From: Dactylis glomerata
Taxonomy: Eukaryota > Streptophyta > Magnoliopsida > Poales > Poaceae
NCBI GenBank assembly: GCA_007115705.1
Contig: QXEO01000411.1
Span: 7,975,702 to 8,039,701, forward strand
Direction: 5' to 3'
Length of the DNA stretch: 64,000 nucleotides
This document shows, piece by piece, positions 1 to 10,790 of the stretch. A model generated the notes under the pieces. It was not told where the DNA came from. It saw nothing but the letters and a program-made list of their open reading frames with translations, and searched no databases. Made by a program: the position numbers and the translations under genes. Numbering within the stretch: position 1 is the stretch's first letter; each line of letters opens with the position of its first letter.

Positions 1-1825
1 TTGTTTATAAAAAGTTTGAATGGTGTTGGAAAAGAGAAAAAGCTCTATGCAAAAAAGTGGTACAAGAAGGAGCTTGTGTAGACTACGGCCTAGGCTTTTG
101 CATGTCATGCTTGATGTCTTTTTGATAGCATGCTTAGTGGTTTTGCTGTAGCATGACTTTTCTCAAATAACTGAGATTGCTTAATGAGCCTTTGAAAAAA
201 TCATGCATTGTTTTAATTATTTGGAAGCATTATTTTGGTTTTCTCCTTGATGCTTTATTTGGGTTGACTTTGCGCATGCTCACACATGTTAGACTCATAC
301 AAAATCGCCATTGCCTCTATGATCATTTAGTTTTTGACTTTTGATTCCATCTTATGCTTCTTTTAATGTCGCTTTGCATGATTATGGCCGTTATTGCTCT
401 CTTAGTTGGTCGCTCCCAGTCTTTTGCTAGCCTTCATTTTGTACTGAGTATGAGCTCTACTCGTGCATCCAACTCCTAAAAACCAAGTTGTTCCAAAGTG
501 TCCACCATACATACCTATTAGCAATTTTCTATTCCAAAGTACATTTGACTTGCTTTTATCTATCCTTCAAATTAAACTCTTATTGGTGTTATGCAAAAAT
601 TGGTCAGTAAAGCTCTCACGAACTGGATGACACACTTTACTTTTCTTGTTTTAAAATTTTGACATTGTGGCTCTCTTATGTTGAGTTGTTATGCTTGCAA
701 GTTGTAAGTTGGGAATTAGCCCAGCCATGCCGTCATGGGGCAAGCTTTCAACATTGCACTATCTTTCATTTGAGTTGATATCATGATCTTTTGTTTATGG
801 ATACTCGCGGTGTGAAATGAATTGGGAATCTTGCGGTATCATGGAGTTTGTATATGTGTTAGAGAAACGCCTGGGCCGCTAATCTAAGCCATGCATAATT
901 CATGGTGGAAATTTACAGCATGCCCATAGTGAACATTCGACAACGCATCTCACAATAAAAAGCTATACCAATGGTAAATAAAAGAGATGCCGAGGTGTTC
1001 ATTGTCTGTTTATCCTGTCATTTTGATGTGGGCTTGTTCCATGTCATCGGGCACGGAGGTACCCCGTTGGCGGTTCTCGGTGATACGTGTATACTTACAA
1101 TGACAAGAGCTTGCTTGGGGCTCTAAGTAAAGTAGCATGAGGTTTGGGTATTCGTATTTCACGGGACACGAGGTTTTCAACTTATAATTTGTCAAGCATA
1201 TGCAGCATAAGTGTACTCGCATTAACTTTAACCATTCAAGATGCTTATGATGGGGGCAATGAGAGCTCAAAGCCGGTAAGTACCATAATTTTTGAAGGTT
1301 TATAAAACTTGCAATCACTGCTTCCCTCCGCGAAGGGCCTTTCTTTTACTTTTATGTTGAGTCTCCACCTTCTATCTTTATGCACCGTCTAAGAGAGCAT
1401 AGTTTCCATTCTGAGTATAATGTGCATTGTCCTAAAGTTTTCATTGATTGATTCATATTGTTGGTTTCACTTGTTCTTAAATTACTTGTATCTAGTCGCC
1501 CTCTTAAACTTGAAGGTGTCCTATGCATTTATGTTTTGCTCTCTCATGAAGGACAAGCTAAAAACCATTTGTATGTTTTTCCTTATGATTTGAACACACA
1601 TTTGACTTTCATTGTTTCATTTTCATGATCTTTTGTTTGTGTTCATTTTCATGTTATAACATGGTTGCTAAGTTTCTTCTATCAAGATTATGTCTTTCAT
1701 GCCCATGTTTTACATTCTTTGATCCCAGCGCACAACGCTTACATATATGATCAAGATTGTGTAGGTGCATGTCACCTCAAAAATTATTTCTTTTGTTATC
1801 ACTTACCTACTCGAGGACGAGCAGG

Positions 1826-1843
1826 AGTTCAGCTTGGGGATGT
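1826..1843 (+). other. Polypurine tract of element A, left copy
   Basis: A purine-rich stretch ending in AGCTTGGGGATGT lies directly before the TGATACG start of the 3' LTR. It is the expected priming site for plus-strand synthesis. The same sequence type precedes the 3' LTR at 48850 and, in reverse, the A' LTR at 8560. Confidence 0.75.
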
Positions 1844-3513
1844 TGATACGTCTCCCACGTATCCATAATTTTTGATGCTCCATGCTTGTTTTTACACCAT
1901 TTGCTTAGTGTTTCGTTACACTTTGTGGCATTTTTATGCATTTTCTGGAACTAACCTATTAACGAGATGCCACAGTGCCAGTTCCCTGTTTTCTGCTGTT
2001 TTTGTGTTTCAGAAATGTTACACAGGAAATATTCTCGGAATTGGACGAAACAAAAGCCAGTCGTCCAGATATCCACAGGAGCTTCCAGAACACCGAAGGA
2101 GAGACGGAGAGGAGCCACTGGTGGGCCACACCACCAGGGTCGTGGCATGGGGCTGGCCTGCGCCCCCCTATGGTGAGCCCCACCAGGACCACTTCTGACG
2201 CTGCCCCTTCACCTATAAGGACCCCCCGATGGGAAAAACCTAAATACCCGATCACTTTTCCAGAACACATCGCGATCTGCCGCCACCATCGACCCGAGAT
2301 CGGGAGGGTCTAGAAGCTCTTCCCGGCACCCTGCCGGAGAGGGGAATCGCCACCGGAGGTCTTCTTCATCGCCATGCTTGCCTCCGGCGCGACGAGTGAG
2401 TAGTCTACCTTGGACTATGGGTCCATAGCAGTAGCTAGATGGTTGTCTTCTCCACCATGTGCTTCATGTTTAGATCTCGTGAGTGGCCTTACATGATCGA
2501 GATCACCGTTATGTAATTCTACATGTTGTGTTTGTTGGGATGCGATGAACTTTGGTGTTATGATTGAGTTGATGTACTAAATTTTCTCTTATGTTATCTC
2601 TATGTTGTTTATGATCTTGCATGCTCTCCGTTGTTAGTAGCTATCTTGGCCGAGTAGTTGCTAGTGACTCCAAGAGGGGGTATTTATGCTCGATAGTGGG
2701 TTCATGCCTCTATTTAATCTGGAGGAGTGACAGAAACCTCTAAGGTTGTAGATGTGTTGTTGCTACTAGGGGGAAAACAACATTCATATGCTCGAGGGCA
2801 TATGCTTTGTTTACATTACACACTTTGCTTAATGCAGTTATATGTTGTTCGCAACTTAATACTTGTGGAGTTCTCATATTGATTCGCCACAAGTGGATTA
2901 TTAGTCATAGATGCAGTTGGATGGCGGTCTATGTATCTTGTTGTAATGCCCAGAGTAAATCTCATAGTGATCCTCTCAACATGCACGTTGTCTTAATTCT
3001 ATCAATTGCCCAACTATAATTTGTTTACCTAGCATGTATTATTTTATCTTATGGAGAGACACCGCTAGTGAACTGTGGACCCTGGTCCTATTTCCTTTAT
3101 ATTGCTATCACCTGTTTACTTTAATCGCACTGTTTACTTTACTCGCATATTACTATTGCTTTCCACTCGATACGCTCATACCCTTTGTTTCAAGCAAACC
3201 GGTGAGATTGACAACCTCATCGTAAGTTGGGAACAAAGTATTTGGTTGTGTTGTGTGCAGGTTCCACGTTGCCGCTCGAAAAGCAAAGCTTGGACGAGGC
3301 ACCCTATAAATTGTCCGAAGCTGTCGCGAAGCTAGCGGGCATCACCTTCAGTCGTATTAAACCTCCTACTGGATTGATAACCTTGGTTTTATAACTAAGG
3401 GAAAACTTGCTGCTATATTCATCATATTCCCACGTCAACTTGGCACAGAAGTTTTTGTCGCCGTTGCCGTGTATTAAAGAAGAAGCTTTCACACCATCAT
3501 CACCGTGCCATCA
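1844..3513 (+). repeat. 3' LTR of element A, left copy
   Basis: The LTR begins TGATACGTCTC and ends GTGCCATCA, 1670 bp. It is about 42 bp shorter than the 3' LTR at 48850-50561, mainly because of one gap near 3435. Short ORFs inside it are not open in the other LTR copies. Confidence 0.9.
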
Positions 3514-3518
3514 AGAGA

Positions 3519-3671
3519 CCAATTCGCATCCTTGAAGAAGATGTCCATCTTACCCGTAGACGCAAGATCAAGATGTACAAGGTACAATGGAGTAACCATA
3601 CCGAAGATGAGGCCACTTGGGAACGTGAGGATTATCTCCAACGATAATTCCCCGAACTACTTCACGCTTAG
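3519..3671 (+). pseudogene. Chromodomain tail of the element C polyprotein, left copy (fragment)
   Basis: These 51 codons follow the agaga target site of element A and encode the end of the C integrase. They resemble the chromodomain-like tail of chromoviral integrases: a charged start, a KVQW core, then an ATWE motif and the family's terminal FPEL. An in-frame TAA at 3645-3647 sits where the other copy (50567-50719) has GAA. The normal stop is TAG at 3669-3671. The rest of the polyprotein would lie upstream of A, outside the window. Chromodomains are thought to guide integration to marked chromatin; this fragment cannot function alone. Confidence 0.8.
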
Positions 3672-3699
3672 CTACTGAATCTCGGGACGAGATTCTTTT

Positions 3700-3711
3700 A
3701 AGGGGGGAAGG
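3700..3711 (+). other. Polypurine tract of element C, left copy
   Basis: TAAGGGGGGAAG-type purine run just before the TGTAACACC start of the C 3' LTR. The same tract is at 50748-50759. Confidence 0.8.
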
Positions 3712-5011
3712 TCTGTAACACCTCACTTTTTGTAGACCATATTGAGACCTTGGTTGAATGATATATTTTGGGTGAATTAAAAACTTTGTTTTGTTGTGAG
3801 CTTCAATGATAGCATGTATGATTTCATGCAATGACTTGTGCATGTGTGTGTGTGATTTGGCATGATTAAATTTTAGCACTTCTAACTCTTGTGCATTAGG
3901 AACTAGAAATTTGAGCTATGATTTTATGCAATGATTTTGAACCTAGTGCTGGTTCGTGTGAACCAAAAACCCTAGCTTAATTCCCTTGCTTGATCACACC
4001 ACCCATCTATTTCTTCCTCTTTATTATTGCACCTTTATTCAAAAATAGGGACTTCACCAAAACCTCACTCCTACTTATTCTAAAATTCTGAAAACTTGGT
4101 AGAATGGCTTCTACCACTTATAGATCACATCCTAGCAAGTCATCACCAATACTTGGACCAGTTTTTGAATTTTTCGAAATTCAAATGGAATTCAGCCAAC
4201 CACTCCTCTTCTTCCTCTTTTCTTCTTTTCTATTCTCCCTCTTTGCAAAACCAGCTGAGATGGAACCCCTGGCCGACCACCTCTCTCTCTCTGCCCTCTC
4301 TTCAAATTCCAGCTCTTAGCCCTTGTCCTTTTGCACTTGGACACAAAGAAGGAGGGAGATCCGAGGTGAGATCTAGGGTAGATCCTCTCCTCCCCTTTCT
4401 TGTCTCCCTCCACCGCCTCTAACCCCCAACCAGCGTCTAGCACCCCCACTCCAGCATCACCTCGACCCTACTCTGCAGGGAGACCATGCTCACACCTCAC
4501 CTTGCCACCCCCCTCTCTCGCCGGCATGACCAAGACACCCACCCGTTGGGCTGAGGCTTAGAGGAGAAGCCAACGCCAGCCCCCGCGCCAGCAGGCCCCA
4601 CTCACCACCGTCCAGCTCGACCAACCATCACCTACCGACCAAACGACCCGTAGGTCCCACCCTGGCCCCCGCTCTGCTCGCGCCCGGCACGCCAGAGAGC
4701 GCCGAGAGCGGCATTCGCGTTCCCGCGTGCACGCTCACCCTCCCGACTTGTGCCGCACACGACCGTGCACGGCACCGAGTGCACGATGCACCGCACCCCA
4801 CGCCCCGCACCCTAACCTACTCAGACAATCATGCCGCGAACCGTTTCCCTCGCTATGGCTCTGAAACCGTGCCCATCCCGACCAAACCATCTAGCCATCC
4901 CCGCCAGTGACCTCGCCCCTAAAACCAGTGCACAACACCGCCCCGGAGAGCCGCTCGCGATGCCCAATCGTTTCCACTCCCGGAGCACCCTAGACCAAGC
5001 CCACCTTGGCT

Positions 5012-5017
5012 TATAAA
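5012..5017 (+). promoter_or_regulatory. TATA box in the C LTR, left copy
   Basis: TATAAA lies between a long GC-rich upstream region and a CT-rich downstream leader. It is conserved at 52061-52066 in the other 3' LTR. It is changed to TAGAAA at the matching site near 31019 in the 5' LTR of the complete C. Confidence 0.55.
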
Positions 5018-6490
5018 GCTCGAAACTCCCTCTGGAACCCTCCCCTGCCATTCATTTGCTTCCCCTCCACTCCCTCTCTCACCGCAGGACCTCGCCGCCA
5101 TGGAAACCAGCTTCTCTAGCCATTGTTGAGCACCCGAGCCGGAGTAGACCGTCGGCAACGGTGAAGGTTGCCGTCGATCTGGGAACCCTCTACCCTCTCT
5201 CTCTCTCTGCGCTCAAACCATTCTCCTTCTTGCGATCCTAGCTCACCCGCCCCTCGGTTTCTTGCAGGAATCGCTGGCCATCGCCATCGCTGGCGACGCC
5301 AGGAACTAACCAAGACCGCCGCGACCGAGACCACCTGCACGCCTTCTTCCTGCACGTATTCGAGCACAGACCGCCTCGCCATCACCTCCGCCGCCGATCG
5401 CTATGCCTGCGACACGCCGAGACCGCCCTGCAGACCCACGGTGAGCTCCGCCGCCCGCAAACCCTAGCCGGTGACCCCTCTTCTCTCCCGCGCATTCACG
5501 CCCGCGAGGAAGATGACGCTGCACCGTTCGATCTGAATCGGACGGTGACTTACCGCTTCAGCCAAGTCAGGCCTAGGCAGGCCGACGAATCTGGGCCGGC
5601 CTGGCTCGGATCCGCCGCCTCGGCCCGTTTCTTTTTTTCCAGCTATCCTGTTATTTCATTTTATAAATCCCTGCTAGATTCAAAAATTTGTAGAAATAGT
5701 TTTGTGAGTCAAAAATTAGTGATTCAAATTTCTATGTGCTCTTGAGGTTATTACCTACCAGGATATGCTGCATGCATGATTTTTAGGAACTTAGGTATTA
5801 TCTGAGAATTAATATTGGTAGATCTAGGGTTTTTCCATGTTAATTCCAATATAGGAGTTTGGTATTATGAAATCATGTGTTTCCAATTTTCAGTGATGCT
5901 CTATGATGTTGTGAAGCTTCAGAACCTAGTTTTGCTATTTTAGGGATAATATATTGCCTGCAGTAATTATTTTGGTCTTATTCATGAATTGCGTTGTTTT
6001 AATTATTGTGCACAGTAGGATTATTATTTTTAGATGATTCCACCTCTGGTGTGTTCTACATTGCAGTAGCTTTCCACAATGGTCTCTGGTAGAATTTTAG
6101 TAGCTACAGAAAGTTTTAGGGAATTAAATTGCCTTTCTAGTGATAAGTGTGAGTAGGAAATTCATTATAAATCACCAAAAGCTTCTTTTGGATTGATTCC
6201 AATTGGAGTGGTTCTGTAATGTTGTTAGCTACCTGATTGTATGTTGGTTGCCTTGTCTGGATGCATATTGATGCCTGCAAGTTGTTTGCTTGGGAATACG
6301 GTTTAATTGTCAATAGGAATTGCTTTGCTATTATTAGAGTAATGTTTTCTTTGCCTAAACTGTTATTGGTTCAGATATCTGAACATGTTTGCTTCTGATA
6401 CTCAATGTTTGAGTTGTGTGTTGCATGTATTGGGTGTGAATCATGTATGCATGTGTGCTTATTGTGTGTTGTTACTTTTTCCGGTGATAG

Positions 6491-6567
6491 AATCGAACGA
6501 TGAGTGTGCGGAGGAGGGGAGATCTTTGAGTATCAAGAGGAAGGAGATCAGGGACAAGCCACTCAAG
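6491..6567 (+). other. Conserved acidic coding-like segment in the C LTR (putative exon 2), left copy
   Basis: This segment begins after a GATAG and ends before GCAAGCC. Its frame encodes a short acidic peptide with a core EIFEYQEE. The matching segment in the 5' LTR (35608-35685) is 78 nt and open. Here and at 53534-53610 it is 77 nt, so one base is missing in a G run and the frame is shifted. The diverged LTR D carries it on the reverse strand (18969-19049) with a net 3-bp difference. Function unknown; it may be noncoding. Confidence 0.35.
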
Positions 6568-7837
6568 GCAAGCCATCTACTTGTTGCATATCTGAATCCT
6601 ACTATTACACCTTGCATTGTTTTACCACTGTTTATCTTACTATGCATTGTTTTCTATATTGCTATTATTCTCTATATAGCAATAGTTGGCGACTTAGCTC
6701 CACAAGTCGACTTGATATCATCCATAGAGATGATACCCCTTGTGACCTATTTAATACCCCTCTTATTAGAGACTTGATGGTTAGCATCAAAGTCTTTGGA
6801 AAACTTGTAGTGGAGCCAAAAACTCTAGGATTGGGAATACTCTCTAGAAAGATTTCGAAAATGTTTTCGAAAACCTTGGAGTAGTTGCCACTCCATTGAA
6901 ATGTTTTTAAATGGTTTTATAAACATCTACTTGGACATGGGAGATGAAGGAGTTGGTGGATTTCTAAAAAATGGCATTGTGTATAAGTGTTCGCCAAACC
7001 AATTACTCCCGTGCAACCACATTACCCCGGTATGGGACGGGGCCTAGTCTGAAGTCTGTCTGCTTTAGTGCGGGGAGTCTCATACTATATAAGGGTTCGT
7101 GGTGCCCAGAAAGTGGTACGCGACACCCCCGAATCCGGGTTGACGCCTATTTGGGGTCAATACATTACAACGGCATATCCCGAGCCGCCGAAAGACACTT
7201 GGGTTCTCCCGCCGTGGCGCCGGAGTTACGCTCTGAAGGAGGTACTGCCGGGGCGTGCCAGGAAGGTAGACTCCACAGGGTAGGCACCCGTGCTAAGGTA
7301 GATGGATGGAGGGCTTTGATCGATTATCTGAACCCCGCATACTTGTGTATGACGGTCCGTGGTGGTATCCCGGCGGATTTGTCGAATGGTGTGGGTAAAG
7401 TGTACAACCTCTGCAGAGTGTAATCTATTCGAATAGCTGAGTCCTCGGTCATGTACGGTTGGAATGGCCATACTTAACCTGTGTCGAGTTTTGGTTTTAC
7501 AAAATGTTTTTGGAAAAATGAAGTTTGTGCCGAACGGGGTGCTTGGAGGGTACTGCCGTGGCACGGGAATGGTTCGGAGTACTCGAAGGGTACTACCGAG
7601 GAGATGGAGGTTGGTCATGTATGATTGACCATGGTTGTCTTGGAGCAAACAAAAAGGAGTTTCCCCCTTTCCTAGTGCTTTTACAAAAATTGTCTATAAA
7701 ATTCTTCTTTAATAAGGATATAGAGATGTCGTATGACATGCTATATCGACACGAGAAATTGACTAGTTACGGAAAACTATACTAGAGCCTTTCCTTGCTA
7801 CAGCCAAACTGCATATCAGTTCACTCTCTCTCTTTAG

Positions 7838-7959
7838 ATGGTTTGCGAGTACAATTCAAAATGTACTCACGGCTTTGTCCCTGGTTATTAACTTGGCCAG
7901 ACTATGAAGATGACTATGAGGAGGACGATGGTGGTTACGATGACGCTGGTGCGAATTAG
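7838..7959 (+). CDS. Conserved acidic small ORF in the C LTR (putative terminal exon), left copy
   Basis: A CT repeat ending TTTAG at 7837 looks like a splice acceptor. The downstream frame is open to TAG at 7957-7959 and contains an internal ATG at 7861 (32 codons plus stop). The product is Asp/Glu/Tyr/Gly-rich with a WPDYEDDYEEDDGGYDD core. The same 122-nt segment is open in all three C LTRs. D has it with conserved spacing except for one missing A upstream of the ATG. No known domain was recognised. It lies in the transcribed leader, not in gag-pol. Whether it is translated is unknown. Confidence 0.3.
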
Positions 7960-8215
7960 GGTAGTAGGCCTGACCTGGGTCAGCTACGCTATGTGTATCC
8001 TGCTGCTACCTACTAAGTATGAGTGTGTCAGTTGAACTCGCCCTACGTGGCATTTATATTCGGCCAAGCGGCCTATGTAAGACTTTAAGACTCGCTATGT
8101 AATGGATGATGTAATCTGTAATGCCAACTCTGTTATGTGGATTCACGATGGTCTTCCTGGGATCGTGAATTGTATGCATAACGGGAATCCCGGGTGGTAA
8201 GTCGGGGTCCCCATA

Positions 8216-8560
8216 GGCCAGCTGGCCTCACCACTAGGTGGCGCGGCCAGGGGCTGGGCCGCGCCACCCTATGGTGTGGCTGGCCCTTGGCCCCCGTCTG
8301 TCTCATCGTTGGTCTTCACGAAGCTTCGGTAAAAATAGGAGGTTTGGCTTTTGTTTCATCCAATTCTTAGAATATTTCCTATGTAGCTTTTCTGAAACAC
8401 AAAAATAGCAGAAAACAGGGAACTGGCACTGTGGCATCTCGTTAGTAGGTTAGTTCCAGAAAATGCATAAAAATGCCACAAAGTGTAACAAAACACAAAG
8501 CAAATGGTGTGTAAACAAGCATGGAGCATCACATATTATAGATACGTTTGAGACGTATCA
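8216..8560 (-). mobile_element. A' LTR fragment (right part), left copy
   Basis: On the reverse strand this is the start of an LTR related to that of A: its TGATACGTCTC end is at 8560, next to a reverse polypurine tract. The first five bases are the ggcca target duplication of element C, so C inserted into this LTR. The other half of the LTR in the R copy is 29306-29721. It differs clearly from A in the GGCC-rich stretch near 8220-8290, so it is a related but distinct family or subfamily. Confidence 0.75.
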
Positions 8561-8901
8561 AGCATCCCCAAGCTTAACTCCTGCTCGTCCTCGAGTAGGT
8601 AAGTGATAACAAAATAATAATTTTTGAGGTGACATGCACCATCACAATCTTGATCAACTATGTAAAGCATTGAGTGCTGGGATCAAAGAACTTAAAACAT
8701 GGGCATAAATAACATAATCTTGACAATAAAACTTAGCAACCATGTTATAACATGAAAAGGAACACAAGCAAAAGATCATGAACAATGAAACAATGAAAGT
8801 CAAACGTGTGTTCAAATCATATGGAAAAACATATCAAAGTGGTTTTTAGCTTGTCCTTCATGGAATAGCAAAATATAAATGCATAGGACACCTTCAAGTT
8901 T
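8561..8901 (-). mobile_element. A' internal region fragment, left copy
   Basis: The reverse complement matches the last few hundred bases of the A internal region (compare about 1510-1843). It includes the AGCTTGGGGATG polypurine tract at its start. It is cut at 8901 by the end of LTR D. No coding potential is seen. Confidence 0.7.
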
Positions 8902-9014
8902 TGTGGGGACCCCAGATTACCCATCAGGAATACCCGATATGCATACAATTCACGATCCCATGATCAGTGTGTCGTGAATCCACATATCCGAGTTAATACC
9001 AGAATTACATCATC
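8902..9014 (-). repeat. LTR D, first piece, left copy
   Basis: It starts TGTGGGGACCCC, the reverse complement of the GGGGTCCCCACA end of a C-type LTR. It follows the terminal part of the C LTR with clear divergence. The CACTA transposon at 9015 interrupts it; the LTR resumes at 17331. Confidence 0.8.
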
Positions 9015-9042
9015 CACTACAAGGATTCCGATCTATTGCAAC
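9015..9042 (+). repeat. Left terminal inverted repeat of the CACTA element
   Basis: Pairs with 17303-17330 in inverted orientation, starting CACTACAAGGATTC. Only positions 15 and 17 differ. Confidence 0.9.
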
Positions 9043-9560
9043 AAAATTTATTGCTACAACTATCTTTTGTTGCAATAAAATGCGATATTACCACAAAACT
9101 CATGTTCGTGGTAATAGGACCCACATATTGCCACAATTACATTTTGTCGCGCTAAGTACCCTTTTTGTTGCAATAGAAGCCACATATTGCAACAAAATGC
9201 ATCACCGTTGCAATATGGTTGTGATATTGCGACAATTTTGTTATGTTGCACGAAGTAGTCATTTTGTTGCAATAGCGACTAGGTATTGCAACAAAATAAG
9301 GCTTTGTGGTAATAATCAAAAATATATTGCAACATCTTTGGCCTGTTGCATTAGTTATGGATATTGTTGCAAAAGTTGGCTCCGTATTGCAACAAAAACA
9401 CGTATTGGTTGTAATAGTGCATTTTTTTTGCCTCAATTTCATTGTCTTGCAATTGCTAATACATATTGCGACAAATTGTGCGTTTGTGGTAATATGTACA
9501 ACATATTGCAACAATCTCCTACTGTTGCAAAATAGGTACAATATATTGCAAAAATATTCC
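9043..9560. repeat. Left subterminal repeat array of the CACTA element
   Basis: More than a dozen short degenerate units of the type ATATTGCAACAAAA occur in both orientations, spaced roughly 20-40 bp apart. Subterminal repeats of this kind are the known binding sites of CACTA transposition proteins. ORFs crossing this block are by-products of the repeat. Confidence 0.85.
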
Positions 9561-9639
9561 ATAGAGTGGCCTATGGTTCTTATTTTTTTCTTTTATTTAT
9601 TATGCCTTCTCCAACGATCTGATTAAAGGAGTTTAGGGG

Positions 9640-9870
9640 TGTACAGTGTATCTCTCCGTCCCGAAGTATAAGACACCCTTAATTACGTTGGTCAAAGCAC
9701 TACAACTGTAACACACTAGAATTTCAATTATGGAATTGATATTGTGCATCATATCATCATTTAAGTTCTCAACTTTCAAACATTTTGTTTTGGTTTCATT
9801 CCAATAGCTCACAATTTTCATTTGAAGTTTCTCTTATAGCCTATAGGCCATATTGTCACAAGACAAAATT
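9640..9870. mobile_element. Stowaway/Mariner-like terminus and AT-rich body (fragment)
   Basis: CTCCGTCCCGAAGTATAAG near 9649 resembles the conserved end of grass Stowaway elements. A matching opposite end within MITE distance is not seen; the only candidate is at 13085-13110, 3.4 kb away. It could be the end of a longer element or an unrelated remnant. Confidence 0.4.
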
Positions 9871-10429
9871 AGGTTCCTGAATGTCCTGTTTAGATAAAGT
9901 AAATTCCACGAATTTCTGTATTTTATTTAACTATTTTAGAGGCCTAAAACTAAAACATAAAAAAATAAAAGGAAAAAAAAAACAGACCAACCGGACTGAA
10001 ACCAGCCAGGGTCGGCCCAACCGTCTGAGCGCGCGCGAGTGCCACGGCCTAAGCCGACCCAACATTCAACACAACAGGCCGCAACCCCTTCCCTTTTTTC
10101 CTGAGGCCCCAGGAAAATTCTATTTGACGCGTTACGCTTACGAACGAACGCCTATATAGTCAGACCCCATCATTTGAAAGGGGACGGTCCACCATCATTT
10201 CTGCTTTGTGTTTTCCGGTTATAGCAATCTTCTGGAAGTTCTGGTCCAGCTTAGTATTTTTCTTGTTTTTCCTGTTCGCTTTTGATCTCTGTTTTTTCTG
10301 GTGTTTCAAGTAACATTTTTCTGTTATGTTTTTTCTTTTTTTGCATTATTTCAGAAACAGTTTTTTTAGAACGTGATTTTGTGAGGAAATAGGTTTTTTT
10401 AGAACATGATTTTTTAAAATTATGAACAA
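9871..10429. other. CACTA interior, unassigned
   Basis: An A-rich stretch (9945-9985) is followed by a GC-rich block (10005-10190) and then a T-rich block. No repeat boundary or protein domain was recognised. Confidence 0.5.
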
Positions 10430-10790
10430 TTGTTGGAAATTCTTATTTCAAAAAAAGTGAACAATTTTCACAATCTGAAATTCGAAAACTATTTAAATTC
10501 AAAATTTGTTCAAATTAAAATCTATTCAAAGTCAAAAAATATGTTCAAATTCAAAATTCGTTCCATTCAAAATCTTTTTAATTCAAAATCTGTTCCATTC
10601 AAAATATGTTCAAATTCGATTTTCATCAAAAAATGTTTTTTTTCCAAATTTGAATATTTTTCAAAAAAGTGAACAATTTTCTAAATCTAAAAAATGTTAA
10701 ATAAAAAATCTGTTTAAATCCAAAAACTGTTCAAATTTAAATCCGTTTAAAATCAAAATACATTCATATGCGAAAGTTCAAAATCTAAAT
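10430..10790. repeat. AT-rich degenerate TTCAAAAT repeat
   Basis: The motif ATTCAAAAT or GTTCAAATT recurs about every 15-25 bp with many changes. Such stretches are common in grass DNA-transposon interiors. The Phe/Lys/Ser-rich ORFs here are low complexity and not genes. Confidence 0.6.

Larger units (their letters stand above)
1..3513 (+). mobile_element. Element A, left copy: 3' part of a non-autonomous Athila-like LTR retrotransposon, cut by the window start
   Basis: Base 1 onward aligns with 47023 onward inside the complete element A at 43117-50561. This is therefore the last part of the internal region (1-1843) followed by the 3' LTR (1844-3513). No convincing ORF is present in the internal part, as in the complete copy. 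The LTR ends at 3513 and is followed by agaga (3514-3518), the same 5-bp target duplication that flanks the complete copy. It is also followed by the same chromodomain sequence of element C. A 17-bp indel and scattered substitutions distinguish it from 47023 onward. Its 5' half lies outside the window. Confidence 0.9.
3714..8215 (+). repeat. 3' LTR of element C, left copy
   Basis: About 4.5 kb, starting TGTAACACC. It should end CCCCACA, but here the end is CCCCATA at 8215, a base change in the terminal CA. It is followed by ggcca (8216-8220), the target duplication of the complete C. It has a TATA box at 5012-5017, so about 1.3 kb is U3 and about 3.2 kb is transcribed. It shares long stretches with 50762-55291 and, without the Helitron, with 29722-37349. 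A 25-bp gap near 7960 is private to this copy. The gene-like segments at 6491-6567 and 7838-7959 are listed separately. Confidence 0.92.

Noticed and set aside
1665..2313. ORFs across the A internal region and LTR
   Set aside because: They cross the LTR boundary and are not open in the same way in the other A LTRs.
4104..4319. 71-codon ORF present in all three C LTRs, near an inverted repeat GGTAGAATGGCTTCTACC
   Set aside because: It lies upstream of the TATA box in U3, is Ser/Phe/Leu low complexity, and its downstream end differs between copies.
6971..7423. 150-codon ORF in the C LTR, also open at 54014-54466
   Set aside because: The 5' LTR copy has two stops in this frame and LTR D does not keep it. 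The two open copies are recent duplicates, so openness is weak evidence.
9030..9560. Regularly spaced short repeats as a CRISPR-like array
   Set aside because: Units are degenerate, occur in both orientations and belong to a eukaryotic CACTA terminus.
9060..9626. Several ORFs of 70-151 codons at the left CACTA end
   Set aside because: They are made by the subterminal TTGCAACAA repeats and occur on both strands.
10430..10700. Lys/Phe/Ser-rich ORFs as small proteins
   Set aside because: They translate an AT-rich degenerate repeat.
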